From: Streptomyces roseicoloratus
Lineage (GTDB): Bacteria; Actinomycetota; Actinomycetes; Streptomycetales; Streptomycetaceae
Assembly: GCF_004117935.1 (NCBI RefSeq)
Contig: NZ_SDOY01000131.1
Span: forward strand, 1 to 64,000
DNA: 64,000 nucleotides
Direction of reading: 5' to 3'
Numbering within the stretch: position 1 is the first letter of the stretch; each line of letters opens with the position of its first letter. Positions 8,986-16,530 of this stretch are shown piece by piece. The position numbers were made by a program, and so were the translations under genes. The notes beneath the pieces are model-generated. The model saw nothing but the letters and a program-made list of their open reading frames with translations, had not been told where the DNA came from and did not search any database.

Positions 8986-10166
8986 TGGCCGCGACCGGAC
9001 GGGACGGCGCCTTCAGCCCGCTGGGCGCGCTGCAGGAACTGCGGCCGTTCCAGTGGTCCGCCGGCCTGGTGGCCCGCGGGATGGCCGAGCTGCGGATCGC
9101 CGACGCGGTCGGCGACGGGCGGCGCACCACCGACGAGATCGCCGAGGCCGTCCGCGCGCACCGGCCCAGCCTGGAGCGCTTCCTGCGGGTGTGCGAGCTG
9201 CACCGCCTCGTCGCACCGGCACCGGCACCGGCACCGGCGCGGGAAGCGACAGGGGCGGTGACGCCGGAACCGGCACCCGACCCGGGAGCTCCGTCAACAC
9301 CGCCACCCGCGGCGACGCCCGCGTCGCCACCCGCGTCGCCACCCGCGGCGACGCCCGCCGGGGCCGGAGGCGTCCGCCGCTGGGAGCTGACCCCGGCCGG
9401 CCACCTGCTGCGCTCCGACGTGCCGAACCTGCGCGGCTTCAGCATCGCCGTCAACGCGCCCGGCATGACCCGCCCCTGGGAGCTGGTCGCCGACGTCGTC
9501 CGCACCGGCCGCCCGGCCACCCGCACGGTCTGGGGCATGGACCACTGGGAGTACTACGCGGCCAACCCCGACGAGGCCCGGAGCTACGCCGAGACCTGCG
9601 CCTCGCTCTCCGTCGAGGCGGCCGAGGCCCTCGTCGCCAGCTGCGACCTGGCGGAGGAGCGGGAGATCGTGGACGTCGGCGGCAGCCCCGGCACGGTGCT
9701 CGCCCGACTGCTCCGGGAGGTCCCCGGCGCCCGCGGCGTGCTGCTCGACCTGCCCTGGGCCGTCGGCTTCGCGCGGGAGACCTTCGAGAAGGACGGCCTG
9801 ACCGGCCGCGTGGAGCTCGTGGCCGGCGACTTCCGGCACGAGGTTCCCGCCGGAGGCAGCCTCTACCTGCTCAAGAACGTGCTGTGCGACCTCGACGACG
9901 AGGCGGCCGCGCAGCTGCTCGCGAACTGCGCCAAGGCCGCGGACCCGGGTGGCCGGCTGGTGCTGCTCGACTGGGAGTACACCGAGCACTCCTCCCACGT
10001 CCACGCCAACGACGTGGAGTTCATGGTGCTCACGGGCGGCCGGGCGCGCACCGAGGACCAGTACCGCGAGCTGCTCACGGCCGCCGGCTTCGCGCACTGC
10101 CGCCGACTGCCGCTGGTGGGCCACGAGCGCGCGCCCATCGCACTGATCGAATCCGTTCGGGCCTGA
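8985..10166 (+). CDS. O-methyltransferase with Pro/Ala-rich insertion
   Basis: A 393-residue plant-type O-methyltransferase: winged-helix dimerisation domain, then a Rossmann domain with SAM loop IVDVGGSPGTVLA, and KNVLCDLDDEAA near the catalytic region. The family usually has about 340 residues. The excess is an insertion at residues 76-128 made almost entirely of Pro, Ala, Thr and Gly, between LHRLVAP and RRWELTPAG, which is the wing of the winged helix. The catalytic-region position usually held by His reads NVLCDLDDE. Translation is coupled to the SDR. It probably methylates the same scaffold as its neighbours. Confidence 0.88.
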   Translation: MAATGRDGAFSPLGALQELRPFQWSAGLVARGMAELRIADAVGDGRRTTDEIAEAVRAHRPSLERFLRVCELHRLVAPAPAPAPAREATGAVTPEPAPDPGAPSTPPPAATPASPPASPPAATPAGAGGVRRWELTPAGHLLRSDVPNLRGFSIAVNAPGMTRPWELVADVVRTGRPATRTVWGMDHWEYYAANPDEARSYAETCASLSVEAAEALVASCDLAEEREIVDVGGSPGTVLARLLREVPGARGVLLDLPWAVGFARETFEKDGLTGRVELVAGDFRHEVPAGGSLYLLKNVLCDLDDEAAAQLLANCAKAADPGGRLVLLDWEYTEHSSHVHANDVEFMVLTGGRARTEDQYRELLTAAGFAHCRRLPLVGHERAPIALIESVRA

Positions 10167-10191
10167 AGGCCCTCGCCGAACAAGGTGGTTG

Positions 10192-11259
10192 ATGATGTCA
10201 GCTGATCCGGCAGTGGACCGGGTGGACGCCTGCGAGGGCGCGCCCGTGATCGGCCCGCCGCCCGCCCAGGCCGTCGCCGAGCTGGGCTGGGGCATGTGGG
10301 CCAGCGCCGTGGTGCAGGCGGCGGCCCAGCTGCGGCTCGCGGACGCGGTCGGCGACGAGCCGGCCTCGGTCGAGGAGATCGCCGCCGCGGTCGGCGCGGA
10401 CGTGCCCGCGCTCACCCGGCTGATGCGGGCCCTGGTGGGCTTCCGCATCTTCCGCCAGGCCGCGCCCGGCCGTTACGCGCACACCGAGATGTCGCGGGCG
10501 ATGCGCTCGGACGCGCCGGGCTCGGTGACGGACATCATGCTCACCGGCTCGCACTGGGGCTGGGAGATGTGGGGCAAGCTCGCCGAGAGCGTCCGTTCGG
10601 GGCGGTGCGCCTTCCAGGAGACGTACGGCAAGGACCTGTTCACGTACTTCCACGAGGACGACAACGCGGCCGGCGAGATGTGCCTGAACGGGTACGCGGC
10701 GCAGTCCCGGGCGATGAACCCGGGCGTGGTCGCGGCCCTCGACCTGGCCGGTGTGGAGACCCTGTGCGACGTCGGCGGCGGGCACGGCAGCCTGCTGAAG
10801 TCGCTGCTCGAGGGAAATCCGCACGTCAGGGGCGTGCTGTTCGACCGGCAGCACGCCATCTCCGCGGCGCTGCCCGAGCTGCGCGCGGGCGGCCGGCTGG
10901 GCGACCGGACCGAGCTGGTCACCGGCGACTGCTTCGAGGGCGTGCCCGAGGCCGACGTGTACGTGATCCGCCAGGTGCTGCACATGTGGGACGACGACGC
11001 CTGCCACACGGTGCTGACCAACTGCCTCAAGGCGGGCCGTCCGGGCGGGCGCGTGGTGCTGCTCGAACAGCTCGTGGCGGATCCGCCGGAGACTCCCTGG
11101 GACGCCCTGATGGACCTGCACATGCTGCTGGTGATGGGCGGCTGGGAGCGGACGGCCGAGGAGTACGGCGCGATGTTCGAGCGGGCCGGTCTCGCGTTCG
11201 CCGGGGTGGTGCCGAGCGGCACGCCGCTGCGTCTGGTGGTCGGCCGAATACCCGGGTGA
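10192..11259 (+). CDS. SAM-dependent O-methyltransferase
   Basis: A roughly 355-residue member of the same dimeric O-methyltransferase family, with SAM loop LCDVGGGHGSLLKSL and catalytic-region sequence VIRQVLHMWDDDAC, in which His is the expected base. Two adjacent ATG codons (10192, 10195) follow an AAGGTGG site at 10182-10188; the second has the better spacing. It is the third methyltransferase of the block and ends the plus-strand unit, facing MarR across a hairpin terminator. Three methyltransferases imply a multiply O-methylated, probably aromatic, product. Confidence 0.92.
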   Translation: MMSADPAVDRVDACEGAPVIGPPPAQAVAELGWGMWASAVVQAAAQLRLADAVGDEPASVEEIAAAVGADVPALTRLMRALVGFRIFRQAAPGRYAHTEMSRAMRSDAPGSVTDIMLTGSHWGWEMWGKLAESVRSGRCAFQETYGKDLFTYFHEDDNAAGEMCLNGYAAQSRAMNPGVVAALDLAGVETLCDVGGGHGSLLKSLLEGNPHVRGVLFDRQHAISAALPELRAGGRLGDRTELVTGDCFEGVPEADVYVIRQVLHMWDDDACHTVLTNCLKAGRPGGRVVLLEQLVADPPETPWDALMDLHMLLVMGGWERTAEEYGAMFERAGLAFAGVVPSGTPLRLVVGRIPG

Positions 11260-11268
11260 CGGGGCGGC

Positions 11269-11299
11269 GGCTGGTGCGTACGCTCGTGACGCACCAGCC
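11269..11299. terminator. Hairpin between convergent methyltransferase and marR
   Basis: Perfect 11-bp arms GGCTGGTGCGT (11269-11279) and its complement (11289-11299) enclose a 9-base loop, lying between the stops at 11259 and 11322. This is suited to act in both directions. Confidence 0.8.
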
Positions 11300-11321
11300 C
11301 GCAACCGCCCGTACCGGGGCC

Positions 11322-11846
11322 CTACTTGGCCGCGGCAGCCCGCTTGGAGCCCTTGGCGGCGCTCTTGCCGGCCCGGAGCTTCACCGCCTCGTCGTGCGTG
11401 ATCGGCGCGGCGGACCGGACGAAGTCGAGAACCGTCTCCAGCTCGCCCTCGGTGAACCGCTCGCACAGCTCGGCCAGCGAACTGCCGAGCGATTCGAACA
11501 GTGGGAAGACCTTCGCCTCCAGATTGGGCATCGGCGTGACGAGGACGCGCCGACGGTCCTTGGGATCCCGGTCGCGGCGTACGTGACCGGCCGCCTCCAG
11601 GCGGTCGATGACCCCGGTGATGGCTCCGGTGGTCACGCCGTTCTCCTCGGCCAGCTGCCCGGCCGCCATCGGGCCGCGGGCCACCAGCGCTCCCAGGCAG
11701 TTCAGGTCGAGCACGCTCAGCCCCAGCCGGTCGGCGACCGCCTGGTGGAAGAGCACCGAACGGCTCACCAGGGTGCGCAGTTCCTGGTCCACGGCCGCGG
11801 CCAGCTGTGCCCGATCCACATGCTCCGCACGTTCCGCGCTTGACAT
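11322..11846 (-). CDS. MarR-family transcriptional regulator
   Basis: A 174-residue winged-helix regulator. The recognition region reads AGQLAEENGVTTGAITGVID, followed by RLEAAGHVRRDRDPKDRRRV, the wing with the DxRxxxV signature. The tail after residue 155 is Lys/Ala-rich (GKSAAKGSKRAAAAK). The family senses phenolic or drug-like ligands and represses adjacent exporters. Here it is divergent from an EmrB/QacA-type exporter across 132 bp that contain a clear dyad, so it most likely represses the exporter and itself until the product binds. Confidence 0.93.
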   Translation of the reverse strand: MSSAERAEHVDRAQLAAAVDQELRTLVSRSVLFHQAVADRLGLSVLDLNCLGALVARGPMAAGQLAEENGVTTGAITGVIDRLEAAGHVRRDRDPKDRRRVLVTPMPNLEAKVFPLFESLGSSLAELCERFTEGELETVLDFVRSAAPITHDEAVKLRAGKSAAKGSKRAAAAK

Positions 11847-11876
11847 ACGCCCCGTCCTTCCAGTTACCTTGCCTCA

Positions 11877-11903
11877 TCGTTATCTCAGCAACTAAGATAA
11901 CGA
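11877..11903. promoter_or_regulatory. MarR operator candidate, 9-9-9 dyad
   Basis: Perfect 9-bp arms TCGTTATCT and AGATAACGA flank a 9-base spacer in the AT-rich gap between marR and the exporter. A second relation is seen: CTCAGCAACT (11884-11893) recurs as its exact complement at 11935-11944. These are the only strongly AT-rich palindromes in the interval and fit binding by the dimeric MarR protein. Confidence 0.75.
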
Positions 11904-11978
11904 GCCAGAAAGACTCCTGCCTAGTAAGCATCCGAGTTGCTGAGTGTCCGGCCAGTCTAGATCAAAGAGAGGTGCACC

Positions 11979-13715
11979 ATGCCGAACCCGTCCGCGGCAT
12001 CCCCGCCCGTCGAGGGGGACCCGAAGCGCAAGGTCGCACTGGTCGTGGTGCTCTTCGCCGCGTTCATGGACCTGCTCGACTCCACGATCGTCAACGTCGC
12101 CATCCCGTCGATCCAGACCGACCTCGGCACCGGATACGCCACCGTCCAGTGGGTCGTCGCCGGCTACCTGCTGTCCTTCGCCGTCCTGCTGATCCTCGGC
12201 GGGCGCCTCGGCGACATGTACGGCCGCAAGAAGCTCTTCCTCACCGGCGTCGCCGGCTTCACCGTGGCCTCCGCCCTCTGCGGCTTCGCCGGCAGCCCGG
12301 GCATGCTGGTCGGCGCCCGCGTCCTCCAGGGCGCCATGGCCGCGCTCATGGTGCCGCAGGTGCTCTCCATCATCACCGCGGCCTTCCCGCCCAAGGAGCG
12401 CGGAGCCGCCCTCGGCGCCTTCGGCGGCGTCGCCGGTCTCGCCACCGTCGGCGGCCCGATCATCGGCGCCCTCCTGATCGACGCCGACCTGTTCGACACG
12501 GGCTGGCGGATGGTCTTCCTGATCAACCTGCCGGTCGGCATCCTGCTCTTCCTCGCGGCCTCCGCCGTCATCCGCGAGTCCAGGTCGCCCGAGTCGATCA
12601 AGCTGGACGTCGTCGGCACCCTGCTGCTCACCGCCGGACTCCTGCTGCTGCTCGTCCCGCTCGTCCAGGGCCGTGAACTCGGCTGGCCGCTCTGGTCCTT
12701 CGTCTCCATGATCGCCTCGGTGCCGGTGCTCGCCGTCTTCTGGGCGCACCAGCGCCGGCTCGGCGACCGGGGACGGCCCGGCCTGATCGTGCCCTCCATG
12801 TTCCGCAGCCGCTCCTTCACCGCCGGCATCATCGCCAACACGGTGTTCTTCGCGGTCACCATCGGACACTTCCTGATCTTCATCCTCTTCCTGCAGAACG
12901 GCCTCGGCTTCTCGGCCCTGCGGGCCGGCCTCACCGGAGTGCCCTGGTCCTTCGGCGTCAGCTTCGGCGCGGCCTTCTCCGCCACCGTCCTCACCGCCAA
13001 GCTCGGCCGCAAGGTCATGGTCATCGGAGCCGTCCTGCTCGCCGCCGGCCTGGCGGGCATCTCCCTCACCGTCCAGCTCCGCGGCGACGAGATCGGCTCC
13101 TGGTCGCTGCTCCCGGCCCTGCTCGTCGGCGGCCTCGGCATGGGCATGATCATCGCGCCGATCCTGGACTTCATCCTCACCGACGTCCCCGCCGAGCACG
13201 CGGGCTCCGGCTCCGGTGTCGTCAACGCCTTCCAGCAGGTCGGCGGCGCCCTCGGCATCGCGGTCATCGGCGCGATCTTCCTCGGCTTCCTCGGCGGCTC
13301 CGCCGACACCGCCGCCAAGGACGCCGGCGGCCGGCTCGGCACCGCACTCGTCCAGACCCAGGTCTCCGAGGACCAGCAGCACCGGATCACCGACGCCTTC
13401 GAGACCTGCTTCACCGAGCGCACCAAGGCCAAGGACCCGACGGTCGAACCGGCCTCCTGCGCCCCGCTGACCCAGGTCACCGACCCGCAGGCCGGCGCCG
13501 CCATCGGCGCGGCCGCCCAGGACGCCCGCCGCGAGGTCTTCTCCACCGCCCTGCAGCGGACCATCTACGCCCAGATCGGCCTGACCGCCCTGGTCCTGCT
13601 CCTGGTCCTGCTCTTGCCCAAGCAGGCCAGGCACCACGACGAGGCCTGGGAGGAGACGCCGGAGCAGGGCAACGAGCCCTCGGGCCCGGGCGTGGCGGAG
13701 CCCCGTACGGCCTGA
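11979..13715 (+). CDS. DHA2-family MFS drug exporter (EmrB/QacA type)
   Basis: A 578-residue, probably 14-helix proton/drug antiporter in the cytoplasmic membrane. The first helix carries FMDLLDSTIVNVAIPSIQ (the D1-type motif of DHA2 exporters) and motif A is GGRLGDMYGRKK. The C-terminal 25 residues after the last helix are charged and cytosolic. A loop of about 75 residues rich in acidic residues lies between the last two helices. GAGAGG precedes the ATG. It probably exports the cluster product and gives self-resistance, controlled by the divergent MarR protein. Confidence 0.93.
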   Translation: MPNPSAASPPVEGDPKRKVALVVVLFAAFMDLLDSTIVNVAIPSIQTDLGTGYATVQWVVAGYLLSFAVLLILGGRLGDMYGRKKLFLTGVAGFTVASALCGFAGSPGMLVGARVLQGAMAALMVPQVLSIITAAFPPKERGAALGAFGGVAGLATVGGPIIGALLIDADLFDTGWRMVFLINLPVGILLFLAASAVIRESRSPESIKLDVVGTLLLTAGLLLLLVPLVQGRELGWPLWSFVSMIASVPVLAVFWAHQRRLGDRGRPGLIVPSMFRSRSFTAGIIANTVFFAVTIGHFLIFILFLQNGLGFSALRAGLTGVPWSFGVSFGAAFSATVLTAKLGRKVMVIGAVLLAAGLAGISLTVQLRGDEIGSWSLLPALLVGGLGMGMIIAPILDFILTDVPAEHAGSGSGVVNAFQQVGGALGIAVIGAIFLGFLGGSADTAAKDAGGRLGTALVQTQVSEDQQHRITDAFETCFTERTKAKDPTVEPASCAPLTQVTDPQAGAAIGAAAQDARREVFSTALQRTIYAQIGLTALVLLLVLLLPKQARHHDEAWEETPEQGNEPSGPGVAEPRTA

Positions 13716-13858
13716 GCACCAGCGACAGACCAGCACCACCCGATCGATCCAGCGTCACCCGCACGGCCTGGGCACCGCCCGCCGTTCCGGACGGCCGCGA
13801 CCCCTCGGCGGCCGTCCGGACGGACCGGGGCGACGGCCGGCCCCGGCCGGAGGCCGGC

Positions 13859-13958
13859 CCCGCACCGCCCGCACCGCCCGGACCACCCGCACTGCCCGGA
13901 CCACCCGCACCACCCGCACTGCCCGGACCACCCGCACTGCCGGACCACCAGCACCCCG
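13859..13958. repeat. CCGCACYGC/CGGACCACC tandem repeat before monooxygenase gene
   Basis: About 100 bp are made of alternating 9-bp words, CCGCACCGC-like and CGGACCACC-like, in the 286-bp spacer between the exporter and the flavin monooxygenase. A GC-rich hairpin-prone stretch (13801-13858) precedes it. No coding potential or function was recognised. Confidence 0.75.
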
Positions 13959-14001
13959 TACCGCCCGCACCCGACCGATCGTCCCGAACGGAGAGGTACC
14001 C

Positions 14002-15657
14002 ATGACTTCCGCTCCCACCGAGCAGACGCCCGTCCTGATCGTCGGCGGCGCCGTGGTCGGCCTGTCGACCGCGCTGTTCCTGGCCCGCCGCGGCATCCGA
14101 CCGCTGCTCGTCGAGCGCCACCCCGGCGCCCTCGGCCACCCGCGGGCCCGCATCCTCAACCCCCGTACCGTCGAGGTCTTCCGGGCCGCCGGCCTGGAGG
14201 AGGAGATCTTCGCCGACCGCTCGCTCACCTCGGAGCTCAGCGAGAAGCTGATGGTCCGCGCCGAGACCCTGGCCGGCCCGGAGATCTTCTCCGCCCCCAT
14301 GCAGGACGAGGCGCCCGAGCTCACCTCCGAGGTCACGCCCTGCACCTGGTGCTCCATCGACCAGGACAAGCTGGAGCGGATCGTCGCGCAGCGCGCCGCC
14401 GAACTCGGCGCGGACCTGCGCTGGTCCACCGAACTCGTCGGCTTCGAGCAGGACGAGGACGGCGTCACCGCGACCCTCCGCGACACCGGCACCGGCGCCG
14501 AGACGACCGTACGGACGCAGTACCTGATCGGCGCCGACGGCGTCCGCAGCGCCGTGCGCGAAGCCGCCGGCATCGCCGTCGAGGGCCCCGGCACCCTGAT
14601 CCACACCGTCAGCGTCGTCTTCAAGGCCGACCTGACCGAGCCCCTGCGCGGCCGCGACCTCGGCCTCGGCTACTTCGACCAGCCCGACACCGGCACCCTG
14701 CTCATGCCGCTGGACGGCTCCCGCTGGGTGTTCTACACGCCCTACCACCCCGAGCGCGGCGAGCGCCTGGAGGACTTCGACGAGGCCCGCTGCGTCGAGG
14801 CGATCCGCGCCGCGATCGGCGTCCCCGACCTCGCCGTCGAGGGCCTCGAGGTCCAGGTCGAGAAGACCGGACAGAAGATCCTCGGCTTCGAGATCTCCGC
14901 CGGACTCGCCGCACGCTACCGCCGGGGCCGGGTCCTCCTGGTCGGCGACGCCGCCCACACCATGCCGCCCACCGGCGCGTTCGGCGCCGCGACCGGCATC
15001 CAGGACGCCGACAACCTCGCCTGGAAGCTCGCCTCCGTGCTGCACCGCACGGCCGGACCCGGACTCCTCGACTCGTACGAGGCGGAGCGCCGCCCCGTCG
15101 CCCGCTTCACCATCGACTACGCCCTCGCCGAGCTCCAGGAACGCTCGCACGACGGCGAGTCCGACGGCCGCCCCAGCTACGCGGCCGCCATCCTCGGCCA
15201 GCTCTACCCGGGCGGCGCGCTGCTCCCCGAGGACGGCGACACCACCGAGGACGGCACCGCCCTGCCGCCCGCGCTCGACCCCCGCGTCCTCGGCCGGCCC
15301 GGCACCCGCGCCCCGCACGTCACCGTGCGCTGCCGCGGCAAGGAACTGTCCGCCCTCGACCTGTTCGGCGAGGCGCCCGTCCTCCTCACCGGCCCCGACG
15401 GCACCGGCTGGGAGCACGCCGCAGGCCCGGCCGCGCAGAGGCTCGGCATCGACCTCGACGTGTACCGGATAGGCGGCGACTTCGTCACCGACCCGGCGGG
15501 CGACTGGGCCTCGCGGTACGGCGTGGACGCCGACGGCGCGGTGCTCGTACGCCCCGACGGCTACGTGGCCTGGCGCTCGGCCGGCGCGGCCGGCCAACCG
15601 CAGGCCCGCCTCGAAGAGGTCCTCGCCCAGGTCCTCGACCGCGCCCCGCACGCCTGA
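14002..15657 (+). CDS. FAD-dependent aromatic monooxygenase (group A)
   Basis: A 551-residue single-component flavoprotein hydroxylase of the PHBH/tetracenomycin-hydroxylase type. The dinucleotide fold reads VLIVGGAVVGLSTALFL, the DG motif is LIGADGVRSAVRE, and the FAD/NAD motif is LLVGDAAHTMPPTGAFGAA. The last 150 residues form the thioredoxin-like C-terminal domain common in polyketide hydroxylases. Its role is NAD(P)H- and O2-dependent ring hydroxylation of the product, or possibly inactivation of a toxic aromatic. GGAGAGG precedes the ATG. It lies 286 bp after the exporter and may share its promoter. Confidence 0.9.
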   Translation: MTSAPTEQTPVLIVGGAVVGLSTALFLARRGIRPLLVERHPGALGHPRARILNPRTVEVFRAAGLEEEIFADRSLTSELSEKLMVRAETLAGPEIFSAPMQDEAPELTSEVTPCTWCSIDQDKLERIVAQRAAELGADLRWSTELVGFEQDEDGVTATLRDTGTGAETTVRTQYLIGADGVRSAVREAAGIAVEGPGTLIHTVSVVFKADLTEPLRGRDLGLGYFDQPDTGTLLMPLDGSRWVFYTPYHPERGERLEDFDEARCVEAIRAAIGVPDLAVEGLEVQVEKTGQKILGFEISAGLAARYRRGRVLLVGDAAHTMPPTGAFGAATGIQDADNLAWKLASVLHRTAGPGLLDSYEAERRPVARFTIDYALAELQERSHDGESDGRPSYAAAILGQLYPGGALLPEDGDTTEDGTALPPALDPRVLGRPGTRAPHVTVRCRGKELSALDLFGEAPVLLTGPDGTGWEHAAGPAAQRLGIDLDVYRIGGDFVTDPAGDWASRYGVDADGAVLVRPDGYVAWRSAGAAGQPQARLEEVLAQVLDRAPHA

Positions 15658-15828
15658 CCCGCGCCCGCCGCCTGACCCGCGCCGCCCTCCGTACGACACC
15701 CACCGCACGCACCTCACCCGCACCGCGCACGCCAAGCACACCGCGCACGACTCCCGCACCGCGCGGAGCACGCACCGCACGCACCGCGCACAGCACGACC
15801 AGCACCGCACGAACGGAAGGAACCGACG

Positions 15829-16452
15829 ATGACCACCCAGGAGAAGACCTTCGACGGCGCGCTCGGCGCGGTCACCACCGGACTGCTCAAGTTCGTCGGC
15901 GGCGCGTCCGAACTGACGCTGGCCGCCGGACCCAAGGACAGCGAGCACCTCTACCAGGGCAGCTTCTCCGGTCTCGTACCGGAGATCGACACCACGGCGG
16001 GCGTCGTCACCGTCCGCTACCCGCGCCGGCTGCACCCGTTCTCCGTCCGCCGCCACAGCGGCAGCCTCACCCTCCACCCGACCGTGGCCTGGGCGATCGA
16101 GGTCGACGGCGGCACCGGGCGGCTGACCGCCGACCTGTCCGGCCTCGTCCTGACCCGGCTCGACCTCGGCAGCGGCGCCAGCCACGTCTCCATCTCGCTG
16201 CCCCGGCCGCGCGGCACCGTGCGGATCCGCGTCGCCGGCGGCGTCAGCAACGTCAGCCTGCGCCGGCCCCAGGACGTCGCCGCCCGGATCGCCGTCAGGG
16301 GCGGCGTCTCCCAGCTGACCTTCGACAGCCAGCACCTGGGCGCCGCCGGCGGCGGGGCCACCTTCGCCGGACCGGCCTACGACTCCTCCGAGGACCGCTA
16401 CGACATCGAGGTGCTCGGCGGAGCCAGCGCCCTCACCGTCGACCGGGCCTGA
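15829..16452 (+). CDS. Toastrack-like beta-repeat protein, function unknown
   Basis: A 207-residue protein without a signal peptide or membrane helix, built from repeated short beta strands with Gly/Ser turns (FVGGASELTLAAGP, VAGGVSNVSLRRP, VRGGVSQLTFDS, LGGASALTVDRA). This resembles the LiaF-C/DUF4097 toastrack fold, which occurs in envelope-stress proteins. GGAAGGA precedes the ATG. The 171-bp upstream spacer is a degenerate ACCGCACGCA-type repeat. It follows the monooxygenase in the same direction. No enzymatic motif is seen. Confidence 0.65.
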   Translation: MTTQEKTFDGALGAVTTGLLKFVGGASELTLAAGPKDSEHLYQGSFSGLVPEIDTTAGVVTVRYPRRLHPFSVRRHSGSLTLHPTVAWAIEVDGGTGRLTADLSGLVLTRLDLGSGASHVSISLPRPRGTVRIRVAGGVSNVSLRRPQDVAARIAVRGGVSQLTFDSQHLGAAGGGATFAGPAYDSSEDRYDIEVLGGASALTVDRA

Positions 16453-16530
16453 CCCACCACCCCACCCGTCGAGGAACCCGCCCGAGGGCCGTGAGCGCCC
16501 CCGGGCACGTTCCACTGATCGGAGCAAGGA

